A stretch of DNA of 64,000 nucleotides from Lachnospiraceae bacterium (GTDB lineage Bacteria; Bacillota; Clostridia; Lachnospirales; Lachnospiraceae), in the NCBI GenBank assembly GCA_023664345.1, contig JAMPFQ010000004.1:1-64000 (forward strand), written 5' to 3'. The notes under the pieces are model-generated. The model did no database searches and had not been told where the DNA came from. It worked only from the letters and a program-made list of their open reading frames with translations. Of this stretch, positions 15,222-23,541 are shown one piece after another (the stretch's first letter is position 1; each line of letters starts with the position of its first letter). Made by a program: the position numbers and the translations under genes.

Positions 15222-16694
15222 TCAGTGGATATACGCTTTCTGTCGGGTCACTTCAAAGTCAAAACCATATCCGCTCTCTACTTTCATGTATGCCTCCAGT
15301 CCGGCATAGCAACCGTCCAGACGAAAGGCCCCGTTTCCCGGTGTCAGGCGGATGTCCGCCTCCACCATGTTCATTGCTCTGGCAGTCAGAGTGTCCAGAT
15401 CCGTGCACATCAGGAACACTCGCAGATAGTCATCATAGGAAAGCCCGGTTCCCAACTCTTTCGGTTCGTCCATACTCCCTGATAACGCGTTCTCCAGACT
15501 GTAATGCCATGTTTCGGCGCTTTTCAACAGGGGAACTTTCCCTCCCGCAAGCAATATCCTGATATCATATATGCTTTCCGCGTATGCCCAGCCCAGCAGT
15601 ATTGCCGCTTCCAGCACAGGCGCCAGTTCGGGGACCATGGCCAGATCGCACACCAGTGTGGCTGCCAGCTTTACCATACTGCTCTTCTCCGAATCGGAAT
15701 AGAGATATAAGGTATTCGCCGCTTCACGGATAACGCAGATTCTGTTCAGAACCGAGCGCAGATTCTCCACATCGCTTTCCTTTCCCGCCGCCAGATATTC
15801 CAGCTGGTAACGGAGCGCGTCCTCCTCACTTTCGCTGCCATAATGCCCCATATATCTCATCAGATATTCCTGAAAAAAGAACCGTTCCAGCAGCTGCTCG
15901 CTTTCCGACAATTGTTCCGCTGCCATATTTCCCCGGCTGACCTGTCCCCGACTCATCCTGTCCAGGATAAGCCCCTCCGTCCGTATAGCATTGGCCGACA
16001 GTTCACCGTCTTCCTCCAAAACCAGCTTCAGGATGCCTTTTCGTTTCTGAGCCTCCAGATTTCCGGCGGGATTCACAACACTGAGCACATAAGGCTCTTC
16101 CTCCCCCATATCAAACTCCATGCCGTCATACTCCTGTATCTCGCCGTCCAGGCTGCTCATTTCCTCCTCAATGTCCCTCTCCTCCAGTCCGTTCACCTCA
16201 ATGATCCGGATCCAGTCCTGGAGTTGATCCAGAAGACCGAGTCCCACATCATCCTTTATGGCATCCGCGGCACAGCGCCGGAACACTGCGCCGCCTGCGT
16301 CTGTCAAAACTGACACTTTTGTCACAGATACATTTTCCGGTGAAAGTCCAAAGAAATCGCGATAGAGCCATGAACCCAGGAACACATCTTCCGCGCTCAG
16401 ATTCTTTTCAAGATAATATTGCAGATGTCTCTCCGTATTGACCTTTCCGGGCAGGGTCGTTCCATAGGAAGAATCCACTGCGAAAAGATTGTACTGATAA
16501 AACAATTCCCTGTGGTACTCCGCCAGAACGCTGTCCACACTGATTTCCGCCGCGATCTCCGTCTCCAGCCGCGCACCGTTTCTGCGTGCCCCCTCGATCA
16601 GGGTCAGGCACAGGGACAGGATGAGCGTGACACAGAGCGCCAGATAGACCGTGAGATATGCATTCTTTTCTTCTGCTTCTGCCCGCTTTCTCAA
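15222..16694 (-). CDS. DUF5702 domain protein of the Tad locus
   Basis: A 490-residue protein with one N-terminal membrane segment (YLTVYLALCVTLILSLCLTL) and a long extracytoplasmic region rich in Glu and Leu. This architecture matches DUF5702 proteins, which accompany Tad pili in Lachnospiraceae and may take the place of TadG. It starts with TTG at 16694, which overlaps the Flp stop as TTGA, so translation is coupled to the pilin. A structural role at the pilus base or tip is inference. Confidence 0.75.
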   Translation of the reverse strand: MRKRAEAEEKNAYLTVYLALCVTLILSLCLTLIEGARRNGARLETEIAAEISVDSVLAEYHRELFYQYNLFAVDSSYGTTLPGKVNTERHLQYYLEKNLSAEDVFLGSWLYRDFFGLSPENVSVTKVSVLTDAGGAVFRRCAADAIKDDVGLGLLDQLQDWIRIIEVNGLEERDIEEEMSSLDGEIQEYDGMEFDMGEEEPYVLSVVNPAGNLEAQKRKGILKLVLEEDGELSANAIRTEGLILDRMSRGQVSRGNMAAEQLSESEQLLERFFFQEYLMRYMGHYGSESEEDALRYQLEYLAAGKESDVENLRSVLNRICVIREAANTLYLYSDSEKSSMVKLAATLVCDLAMVPELAPVLEAAILLGWAYAESIYDIRILLAGGKVPLLKSAETWHYSLENALSGSMDEPKELGTGLSYDDYLRVFLMCTDLDTLTARAMNMVEADIRLTPGNGAFRLDGCYAGLEAYMKVESGYGFDFEVTRQKAYIH

Positions 16695-16867
16695 ATCTTG
16701 TTGGTCTCCTTGGTGATCTTGTCAAAAATGCCGTCCACCAGATCGGTGATCCTGTCCTTGAAAATAATCACCAGTCCCACCAGCACCACAATGATCAAAA
16801 TAATCTCCACTGTTCCCATTCCGTCCTCTTCCCGGAATAAATCCTTTAAATTTTTCAAGTTTTTCAA
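16691..16867 (-). CDS. flp: Flp-type IVb pilin precursor
   Basis: A 58-residue prepilin. A basic leader ends in EEDG, the cleavage site, followed by MGTVEIILIIVVLVGLVIIF: Glu at position 5 of the mature pilin and a hydrophobic assembly helix. A short amphipathic tail ends it. The start is TTG at 16867, seven bases after a perfect AGGAGG. The TGA stop overlaps the TTG start of the DUF5702 gene. This is the major subunit of the Tad pilus and is easily missed because it is short and has a TTG start. Confidence 0.88.
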   Translation of the reverse strand: MKNLKNLKDLFREEDGMGTVEIILIIVVLVGLVIIFKDRITDLVDGIFDKITKETNKI

Positions 16868-16935
16868 ACTTACACCTCCTAAAATCAGTTTGTTTTTTGC
16901 CTGCGTCCTTTGCAGGCTTAGATTTTCTTTTCAAA

Positions 16936-17087
16936 CTTCCCATCATGCCGCCTCCGGCGGCACAAACCAATCCCACGAAACCATTCGGTTCCGGGAAGAA
17001 CGCTGCCCTTGCGTTCTTCCGTGTGAGATTTAGAGTTTCTCCGCGAAGCAGCCCTTGCTGCGAGCGGCTAGAAACTCTTCTCACACT
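16936..17087. repeat. Long multi-hairpin intergenic element, copy 1
   Basis: A palindromic head (GCCGCCTCCGGCGGC), a GAAGAACGC/GCGTTCTTC hairpin, and a large imperfect stem (GTGTGAGATTTAGAGTTTC ... GAAACTC..TCTCACAC). It ends one base before the tadC stop codon. A near-identical copy is at 27675-27825, and diverged ones at 42682-42850 and, inverted, 52722-52830. Between tadC and flp it may separate expression of the machinery from the abundant pilin. Confidence 0.85.
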
Positions 17088-18527
17088 TTACATAGCCGAA
17101 AACGCAGGTATCATGATCATCACCATCACCACCAGCAGCATGAGCACCATGGGCACCAACAGTTTGGTTCCCGCTTCCTCTCCCAGCCGCCTGCAGTTCT
17201 GCAGACGCTCTTCCCCCGCTCTGTCCGCTTCCTCCCCCAACCGTTCCAGCAGCGTGCTGTTGCCCTTTTTCAGGTTCTGGATCAGCAGCGTGCTCAACCG
17301 GATATATTCCTGCAGGCCCGTCCTTTTTCCAAAGTGTTCATAAGCGGACGCCTCCGATACCCCGGAACGCAGTTCCCGGCAGGCAAAAAGCATTTCCTCA
17401 TAGGCAGACTGCTTTGGCTCTGCTCCCTTTTTTCGCTCATAGTCCTCAGCTATCTTCTGAAAAGCGCTTCGGGAAGTCATGCCCGCTCCTATGTAAAGCA
17501 CCAGCTTATGCACGATATCAGGGTAATCTTTCTGCATCTGCTTTTTTCTCTGCTCCTGCTGTCTGTGCAGATCCTGGTCGGACATCACATATACTGACAC
17601 TGCTGTCACAATTGCCAGCACCCACAGGATCACACTATAGTCCTCCACCTCCTGCTGCCAGTTTACTGCCCCGCCCTGCCACTCATCCGGCAGTTTCCAT
17701 GCCTCCTCCCCGCGGCTGTCATATTCCGAACGCTGCAGCAGTTCGTTCAGTTCCGCGTATGTCCTCTCTTCGGCGGTAAGGGTCTTAGGCACTACCGTGA
17801 CAGGCAAGATCTTCTCCCGGATATCCTCCCCATAACTGATTCTGACTGTCAGTTCCACAGAAACCGGTTCTTCCACAGGATAGACTCTGCCCGTACTGCC
17901 CACCACCGCAGGGCTGCTGCTCTTCCATTCCAGTAAAAAGGGATGATCGCCGTAACTCTCTTCCAGCGTCAGGTCGGAAGAAACCCTGTCCAAAGCCTCG
18001 TTTTCTCCCAGGATATATTCCGGCAGCCGGTTCCACAGTTCCTCCGACAGAGCCTGTACTTCCTCCTCTGTCAGCCGCATTGGGGCAACCTCTATCTGAA
18101 AGCTGTCCCCCTCGCTTTCCATGCGGTCTGTTTTTAACCGCACTTCTACGCTTCCTTCTCTGTAATCTCCCCTGGAGATCCTGCCTTCCTCGTCCAGCAG
18201 AAGACCGCTTTGGCTGTTATACCGCACCAGCATCCCAAACAGCGTGCCCACAAACAGGACTGCCAGGAACAGGCTTATCTTTTTGATATAATAGTTTGCT
18301 TTCAGGTGTTCTTTCCCCTGACCGGGATAGAGACTGCGCAGATCCTTTTCCACCTGCGCCGAAGAAAAAAACAAATTTCCATGGATACACATCCTTTTAT
18401 AGATCCAGACTGCCATTCTGTAAAAGGGCGCCAGCAGACGGCTTATATCCTGTTCCACAGTTTCCTTTCGGGAAAGGAAAAACAGCGCCAGATAACAGAC
18501 CGCGGTCATACAGCCTACTACATACAT
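17088..18527 (-). CDS. tadC: TadC-like type II/IV secretion F-domain protein with large insert
   Basis: A 479-residue inner-membrane platform protein. The C-terminal part (DYPDIVHKLVLYIGAGMTSR to the end) is a T2SSF domain, and two hydrophobic helices end the chain. Unusually, residues about 110-305 form an extracytoplasmic insert, Glu-rich then beta-rich and Ig-like, flanked by membrane segments near 90 and 310. The start at 18527 follows AGGTGAGG. With TadB and the TadA ATPase it drives pilus assembly. Confidence 0.82.
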   Translation of the reverse strand: MYVVGCMTAVCYLALFFLSRKETVEQDISRLLAPFYRMAVWIYKRMCIHGNLFFSSAQVEKDLRSLYPGQGKEHLKANYYIKKISLFLAVLFVGTLFGMLVRYNSQSGLLLDEEGRISRGDYREGSVEVRLKTDRMESEGDSFQIEVAPMRLTEEEVQALSEELWNRLPEYILGENEALDRVSSDLTLEESYGDHPFLLEWKSSSPAVVGSTGRVYPVEEPVSVELTVRISYGEDIREKILPVTVVPKTLTAEERTYAELNELLQRSEYDSRGEEAWKLPDEWQGGAVNWQQEVEDYSVILWVLAIVTAVSVYVMSDQDLHRQQEQRKKQMQKDYPDIVHKLVLYIGAGMTSRSAFQKIAEDYERKKGAEPKQSAYEEMLFACRELRSGVSEASAYEHFGKRTGLQEYIRLSTLLIQNLKKGNSTLLERLGEEADRAGEERLQNCRRLGEEAGTKLLVPMVLMLLVVMVMIMIPAFSAM

Positions 18528-18540
18528 TTCCTCACCTCTC

Positions 18541-18791
18541 ATTCCAGTTCCGCCTCTTCACTTCCGCGCCCCATATCAGGGAAGTGATCTTCAGCCGCTC
18601 TCGCGTCTGAAATCCCTTCCGGGCGCTTCCGTTTCGAGGCTGTTTCTTCAATTCCAGTTCCGCCTCTTCACTTCCGCGCCCCATATCAGGGAAGTGATCT
18701 TCAGCCGCTCTCGCGTCTGAAATCCCTTCCGGGCGCTTCCGTTTCGAGGCTGTTTCTTCAATTCCAGTTCCGCCTCTTCCCTTCCGCGCCC
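18541..18791. repeat. Tandem repeat, 110-bp unit, 2.3 copies
   Basis: Units begin at 18541, 18651 and 18761 (partial) with ATTCCAGTTCCGCCTCTTC and end with TTTCGAGGCTGTTTCTTCA. Each contains an imperfect hairpin (GGAAG..TTCAG / CTGAA..CTTCC). It fills the space between tadB and tadC within the operon, ending three bases from the tadB stop. The same border sequences bracket the array at 46904-47170. Confidence 0.9.
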
Positions 18792-18793
18792 CC

Positions 18794-19564
18794 TTACCCC
18801 ATCTCCGCCTGGATCTTACCCATGACCCGTTCCCCCATGGCATATGCCAGAAGATACACGCCCAGACATCCTGTCATCAGCGCTGCACCCTGCCAATTAT
18901 GGTAAAGTACATCAAAATATCCGTGATTCGTAACGCTGATGTATAAAAGGATACCGAACGGCATCAGCTTCATGATATTCTGCTCCATCTGTTTTCCGCT
19001 GAGCATGGTAGCAATCTCCTGCTGCAGTTCAATCTTCCGTCCGATCACGGCGGCGGAACTTCTGATGATATCCGGCATACTCCCGCCATTTCTTTTCGCC
19101 AGCACAAATACCTGCGCAAATTCCCTGATTCCCGGGCAGCCGCTCCGGGCAGCCAGATCCGCAAGCAGCTCTTCCAGCGTGATATTAATGTCAAGCCCCC
19201 TCCTGATATAGTCCAGTTCGCCGCAGATCAGGGCTCCCTCCCCATACAAAAGTTCCATATCCCGCCTGCATTCCCGGAAAGCATTTTCCACCGCATATCC
19301 CGCCCGCAGGGATGCGGACACCGACAAGATACACTCCCGAAACTGTGCTGTCAGTTCCTTTTTTGTCCTCTCGATCTTCCTGGTTCGGATAGAGCGGAAG
19401 CAGAATACCCCTATAGCGGACATGGGCAGTACCGCTATCGCGCTCCGGTAAAAAAAGACGGCAAAAAAAACGGTTATCACAACGGAAAGCAATACTGTCA
19501 GCGCCAGTTCGCCCTTTTCCCAGCGGTATCCGCTATAGTCCCGCTGCCTTAAGTTTTTCTTCAT
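18794..19564 (-). CDS. tadB: TadB-like type II secretion F-domain protein
   Basis: A 256-residue inner-membrane protein. Two hydrophobic segments near residues 20-55 precede the cytoplasmic T2SSF helical domain (FRECILSVSASLRAGYAVEN, FAQVFVLAKRNGGSMPDIIR), and two membrane helices follow at the C-terminus. The start at 19564, preceded by GGGAGGG, overlaps the tadA end by 32 bases. It forms the platform together with TadC. Confidence 0.9.
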   Translation of the reverse strand: MKKNLRQRDYSGYRWEKGELALTVLLSVVITVFFAVFFYRSAIAVLPMSAIGVFCFRSIRTRKIERTKKELTAQFRECILSVSASLRAGYAVENAFRECRRDMELLYGEGALICGELDYIRRGLDINITLEELLADLAARSGCPGIREFAQVFVLAKRNGGSMPDIIRSSAAVIGRKIELQQEIATMLSGKQMEQNIMKLMPFGILLYISVTNHGYFDVLYHNWQGAALMTGCLGVYLLAYAMGERVMGKIQAEMG

Positions 19565-20753
19565 GAAGCAACCCTCCCCTCTTTTGCAGTCCACCCATAA
19601 TATTTCCCCGGCTGTCCTCCCCTGTCTCCTCAAAGAAGAACAGCGGATTCAGTTTGATCTCTCCGTTCTCATATCCCATGATTTCCGTAATCTCCAGCAC
19701 CCGCCTGGACTTATCCCGGAGCCGTCCCAGATGCACGATGATGTCCACGCCTGAGGCGATCTGCTGCCTGATCGCCATAAGCGGAATGTCCATTCCCATC
19801 AGCACCATGTTCTCCAGACGCGCCAGCATATCCCGGCCGCTGTTGGCATGGCCGGTGGACATGCTCCCGTCATGCCCCGTGTTCATGCATTGGAGCATAT
19901 CCACCGCCTCCGCCCCGCGCACCTCGCCGACCACGATCCGTTCCGGTCTCATCCTCAAAGATGCCCGTATCAGTTCCCGTATGGTGATCTCATGGCAGCC
20001 CTCCACGTTGCCGTTGCGGGTCTCCAGGCGTACCAGGTTCGGCAGTCCCTGCAGCTGTAACTCCGCGCTGTCCTCTATGGTGATCACTCTTTCTTCCGGT
20101 GGGATATCATGTGATAATACATTTAAGAATGTGGTCTTGCCGCTTCCGGTTCCTCCACTGATGAAGATATTGTATTTTGCCCTGACCAGGCGTTTCAGGA
20201 AGTCCGCTGCTTCCGGTGAAATGGAGTTCATCTGAAGCAGTTTTTCCATGGTAATGGGTTTATCCGGGAATCTCCGGATCGTCACAATGGGGCCGTTGAG
20301 AGCCACGGGTTTCATTACGATATTAACTCTGGAACCGTCCGGCAGCCTGGCGTCCACAATGGGTGAAGCCTCGTTCACCACTCTGTTGCAGCCTGCCACA
20401 ATCTGCTGGATCACATCCTGCAGCTTTTCCTCCGACTCAAAGCCGATATCCAGCTCCCGCAGCCGCCCCTCTTTCTCGATAAAAATATGGTCTTTCCCAT
20501 TGATCATGATCTCCGTCACCGAACTGTCCTCCACGAAAATCTGCAGGATATCCAGCCTTCTCAGGGAATCGAACAATTCCTTTTTCAAACGCCTGCGCAG
20601 TTCTACGGGACAGATCGCCAGTTCCTCCTGGCTGAGCAGGATCTCGTCTATGGTATCCTCCACTTCCTCATCGGAATAATCCTTGACGTAATCCATCCTT
20701 TCCCGCACTTTCTGGCGCAGGGCTTTTTTCAGTTCCGTATATTCCACATCCAT
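19533..20753 (-). CDS. tadA: TadA/CpaF pilus-assembly ATPase
   Basis: A 406-residue secretion ATPase. It has an N-terminal helical domain, then FVEDSSVTEIMINGKDHIFIE (a CpaF hallmark), Walker A GGTGSGKTT, an Asp/Glu box (ERVITIEDSAELQL), Walker B region (RIVVGEVRGAEAVDML), and a His box (STGHANS). It forms a hexameric ring that powers Flp pilus extension and perhaps retraction. It lies seven bases after tadZ and overlaps tadB. Confidence 0.97.
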   Translation of the reverse strand: MDVEYTELKKALRQKVRERMDYVKDYSDEEVEDTIDEILLSQEELAICPVELRRRLKKELFDSLRRLDILQIFVEDSSVTEIMINGKDHIFIEKEGRLRELDIGFESEEKLQDVIQQIVAGCNRVVNEASPIVDARLPDGSRVNIVMKPVALNGPIVTIRRFPDKPITMEKLLQMNSISPEAADFLKRLVRAKYNIFISGGTGSGKTTFLNVLSHDIPPEERVITIEDSAELQLQGLPNLVRLETRNGNVEGCHEITIRELIRASLRMRPERIVVGEVRGAEAVDMLQCMNTGHDGSMSTGHANSGRDMLARLENMVLMGMDIPLMAIRQQIASGVDIIVHLGRLRDKSRRVLEITEIMGYENGEIKLNPLFFFEETGEDSRGNIMGGLQKRGGLLHEEKLKAAGL

Positions 20754-20760
20754 CGCCTCC

Positions 20761-21762
20761 CTACAATGTTTTCAGCAGTTCTTTCACCATGTCTGCCAGA
20801 TCCCCTTTTGTGTACTGCTCCAATTCCTCCGGCAGCTTGCGGATGTGGGAAAGGCTGACGCGTCTCGTCCTGTCCAGCAGATCCTCATATTCGTACAATG
20901 ACAAAATCTGCTCATATTGCAGCAGCTTGCTCCGGGCCACGCGATCCTCCCTGACCAGGGTAAAGATATGGCTGCATATCCGCAGGATATCGAACAGTCC
21001 CTGCATGCTCTCCGACAGATCCAGTATCACATACTCATACTCTCCCAATTCCTCGATCTTCTGCAGCAGTCCCAGCCACTCCGCAGGAGTCACTGTCAGC
21101 AGGTTCTGCCCGGATTTCATGGGGGGAATGTAGTCCAGATTCCCCTTGTGACGGAGCATGGTCCGGATCCGCAGGCGGAACTTGTCCTGCTCTGCGTTCA
21201 GGAAATACAGCAGATCCGCCAGATCAAAGGTCTGGGCATCGGGAAGCAGTTCCGCGATCCCCGCATAATGCTCAAAATTCAGATACAGCGTCCGGTGCTC
21301 CTGCGCCAGCAGCTGGCTCATGGTAAGGGCGAAAGAAGTCTGCATACTGCGCCTGACCGGGGAATAGTTGCCGATAAAGACCGCCTTGCTGCTCTTTTTC
21401 AGCCGTGGAAGCTGCACGTCCGCAATCTCCATGTAGACTGCCAGCAGATACCGGAGCACTTCCTCCGCCTGCTGGTATTTATCCACGCTGGGCAGTTCTT
21501 TCCAGCGCAGCACCCCGCTCTCATTCAGCACCACCGTCCTGCCCGGCTGTAACTTCTGCATCTCCTCTGTATATGCCGATTCCGCCACTACCAACATGGT
21601 CACGGGACAATGCTGTTCCCCGGCCAGCAGTTCCTCCACGCTGGTGTAAGTGTGGAGTTCCCAGGGCAGATCCCTGTGCCGTTTTAAAAATTCCGTCATC
21701 AGCCGGGCATACTCCTCTTCCGTGTCGCACAACGCCATTATCTTTCCGTCCGATCCTTTCAC
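20761..21762 (-). CDS. tadZ: TadZ/CpaE-like localisation protein with degenerate P-loop
   Basis: A 333-residue protein with an N-terminal receiver-like region (residues 8-110) and a MinD/ParA-type domain. The expected Walker A Lys is missing: the loop reads FIGNYSPVRRSMQTSFALTM. EYVILDLSESMQGLFDIL matches the later Walker B-like segment. TadZ/CpaE proteins place the pilus at a cell site. The loss of the lysine suggests a nucleotide-independent or non-hydrolysing scaffold. The GTG at 21762 may not be the true start; the ATG 24 bases inside is an alternative. Confidence 0.75.
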   Translation of the reverse strand: MKGSDGKIMALCDTEEEYARLMTEFLKRHRDLPWELHTYTSVEELLAGEQHCPVTMLVVAESAYTEEMQKLQPGRTVVLNESGVLRWKELPSVDKYQQAEEVLRYLLAVYMEIADVQLPRLKKSSKAVFIGNYSPVRRSMQTSFALTMSQLLAQEHRTLYLNFEHYAGIAELLPDAQTFDLADLLYFLNAEQDKFRLRIRTMLRHKGNLDYIPPMKSGQNLLTVTPAEWLGLLQKIEELGEYEYVILDLSESMQGLFDILRICSHIFTLVREDRVARSKLLQYEQILSLYEYEDLLDRTRRVSLSHIRKLPEELEQYTKGDLADMVKELLKTL

Positions 21763-21764
21763 TC

Positions 21765-22268
21765 CTAGTACACACCTCCCATATACAGCAACACACTCAG
21801 AAGCACCGGCCCGGACAGACAGATCCCCACAGCCTGTTTTTCCTTTTCATTTTCCAGATAGAGGCGCCATCTTCCGCTTCTTGCCACATCCGTCAGATAT
21901 GCCAGGAAATAGTGCGCACGCTCCCGTATATTGCTTTCTTTCCACATTTTAAAAAGTGAGATCATTGCCGAAATCAGCAAAGAAACAAATAAGAACATCA
22001 GAACCCTGGATATGGGAAGATAACCGGCTGTCACGCCAAGCAATTTTACATCTCCCGCACCGATGGATCCGATCTTGAAGAACGGGTACAGCAGACACAT
22101 GATCAATACTGCTCCCCCGAACCAGGAAAGGGCTCCTTTCGCACCGCTCTCCCAAAAACGCCATCCCACGCCGAGGACCGCCATGAACGCTATGAGAACA
22201 TTGGGAATCCTCTTCCGCCGATGATCATAGCCACAGGCAGCCGCCAGCAAGATACACAAAGCTGCCAA
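21765..22268 (-). CDS. tadV: A24 prepilin peptidase (first in Tad operon)
   Basis: A 167-residue polytopic aspartyl protease. CGYDHRRKRIPN carries the first catalytic Asp, and SIGAGDVKLLG is the classical GxGD motif. I place the start at a TTG (22268), eight bases after AAGGAG. The longer open frame would begin upstream of the promoter -10 box at 22303-22308, so it cannot be right if that promoter is used. The stop lies three bases from the tadZ GTG. It matures Flp and TadE-type prepilins. Confidence 0.85.
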   Translation of the reverse strand: MAALCILLAAACGYDHRRKRIPNVLIAFMAVLGVGWRFWESGAKGALSWFGGAVLIMCLLYPFFKIGSIGAGDVKLLGVTAGYLPISRVLMFLFVSLLISAMISLFKMWKESNIRERAHYFLAYLTDVARSGRWRLYLENEKEKQAVGICLSGPVLLSVLLYMGGVY

Positions 22269-22302
22269 TCTTTCATCTCCTTTTCGGTTCGTTGTAAAAT
22301 GC

Positions 22303-22331
22303 ATTATACTGGATCCGATCATATTTTGCAA
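22303..22331 (-). promoter_or_regulatory. Tad operon promoter
   Basis: TTGCAA (22331-22326), a 17-base spacer and TATAAT (22308-22303) read leftward. The predicted start near 22296 leaves about 28 bases to the TTG start of tadV. No other strong promoter is obvious before the operon end at 12157, although the repeat arrays inside could modulate it. Confidence 0.78.
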
Positions 22332-22367
22332 GCATAAAAACCCATAAATATCATTTTTGTCGATTAT

Positions 22368-22649
22368 CTACAAAATTTTATAGATCCCAATCCCGTAAAG
22401 TGCCGCAAGCCCCGGAAATCCAAGGATTCCGGATGTCAAAACGGTAACGGGATTTATCCCCACCTCTATGGGAATCCCCAATCCTGTCAGGGTGTTATTG
22501 ATAAAATAAATGGCGATCGTACCCAGGATTCCCCGCATCAGGATGTTCAGCATCCATTCGCTCTTCCTCTTTGCCGCTCCCACCATGAGCACCACCACAC
22601 AAGCCGCAATAATGACTATCGTACCCGAATCCAATCGATCCATCTCCAT
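22368..22649 (-). CDS. bofA: BofA family protein (pro-sigma-K processing inhibitor type)
   Basis: A 93-residue membrane protein with three hydrophobic segments. The C-terminal PVTVLTSGILGFPGLAALYG is the BofA signature. In Bacillus, BofA restrains the SpoIVFB protease that activates sigma-K in the mother cell. A divergent DUF2508 gene lies next to it; these two are often neighbours in clostridia. Its presence argues for an endospore former. Confidence 0.88.
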   Translation of the reverse strand: MEMDRLDSGTIVIIAACVVVLMVGAAKRKSEWMLNILMRGILGTIAIYFINNTLTGLGIPIEVGINPVTVLTSGILGFPGLAALYGIGIYKIL

Positions 22650-22768
22650 ACCTGCTTGTTTTCTTTGATAGATTCTATGTGTAAATTTTGGAAAATATGT
22701 TGGTATATTTTTCTAATTCCACACCTATACTTGTAACACAGAACTGGAACAGAAAGGAGCCCGAGAAT

Positions 22769-23065
22769 ATGAAAATGTATTTCAGCCAAGGCCTGGACAC
22801 ATCCTGTGCATGCGAGGAGGACCTCACCCCCGTAAACCTTCAGGATTCCATCAAAAAAACCCGACAGGCGCTTGCGATCGCCTATTCGGGTTTTGATAAC
22901 GCATTAGAAGAAGATCTCATCGACAGCTATATTTATGAGATCAATTCTCTGCAGAAAAGATACAAGCATCTGACCGAACTGGCCGCTCTGGAAACGGTTC
23001 CTGACGAACAGGCATCACGCCAGCATTCCCCGATTCGTGCCCTGGTCAGCCATGTTTTCGGTTAA
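22769..23065 (+). CDS. DUF2508 (YaaL-like) small protein
   Basis: A 98-residue mostly helical protein (QDSIKKTRQALAIAYSGFDN, DLIDSYIYEINSLQKRYKHL) matching DUF2508, commonly encoded next to bofA and recR. The start at 22769 has AAAGGAG nine bases upstream. Its last 51 bases overlap the end of fliS on the opposite strand, so the two transcripts are antisense at their 3-prime ends. The function is unknown. Confidence 0.75.
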   Translation: MKMYFSQGLDTSCACEEDLTPVNLQDSIKKTRQALAIAYSGFDNALEEDLIDSYIYEINSLQKRYKHLTELAALETVPDEQASRQHSPIRALVSHVFG

Positions 23066-23491
23066 AGTATTCCTGCCGTAGGTCAAGCCTGCATATACAG
23101 CCTGAGAATTGTTCATGACCGGCCCCGATCCGTTCTGTCCCGCGATCTGGCCATACGCATCACAAAGGGGCCTGATCACCCTCTCGATCTCCGCAAGCAG
23201 CTCCGCACTCTGTTTTGCCTCTCCCAACGCCAGACGGCGGATGCAGAACAGGTACAGCTGCTGCAGGGTCGGGGCCGGTTCATATTTTACGTTCAGGGAC
23301 TGGAGCAGTTCATTGAGACAGCCTCTGGATTTACGGACGGCCTCTTTAAATGCCGCCGTATCTTCCTGTTCCAGCGCATTTCTGCCTTCCTCCAGATAGC
23401 ATAACAGCATCTCGTATAAGATCACCACCATCTCCGTGGGGTTCGCCTGTGTGATACGCAGTGTAAACTGCTGCTTGATTTCCTTTGTCAT
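23015..23491 (-). CDS. fliS: Flagellar export chaperone FliS-like
   Basis: A 158-residue helical protein; residues 1-125 match FliS (FTLRITQANPTEMVVILYEM, NELLQSLNVKYEPAPTLQQL). FliS binds the C-terminal D0 helix of flagellin in the cytosol and prevents premature polymerisation. The gene follows flagellin by 50 bases, which fits that partner. The 30 residues at the C-terminus overlapping the DUF2508 gene look less conserved. Confidence 0.87.
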   Translation of the reverse strand: MTKEIKQQFTLRITQANPTEMVVILYEMLLCYLEEGRNALEQEDTAAFKEAVRKSRGCLNELLQSLNVKYEPAPTLQQLYLFCIRRLALGEAKQSAELLAEIERVIRPLCDAYGQIAGQNGSGPVMNNSQAVYAGLTYGRNTLTENMADQGTNRGMLA

Positions 23492-23541
23492 AGCTTATAT
23501 GCACCAGGCTTGGAGCCTGCATCCTTTCCGCCTGTTTCGGC

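Noticed and set aside
18532..18843. 103-codon minus-strand frame through the 110-bp repeats
   Set aside because: It is repetitive and basic only because the tandem DNA repeat stays open in that frame; no ribosome site, and it overlaps the tadB end.
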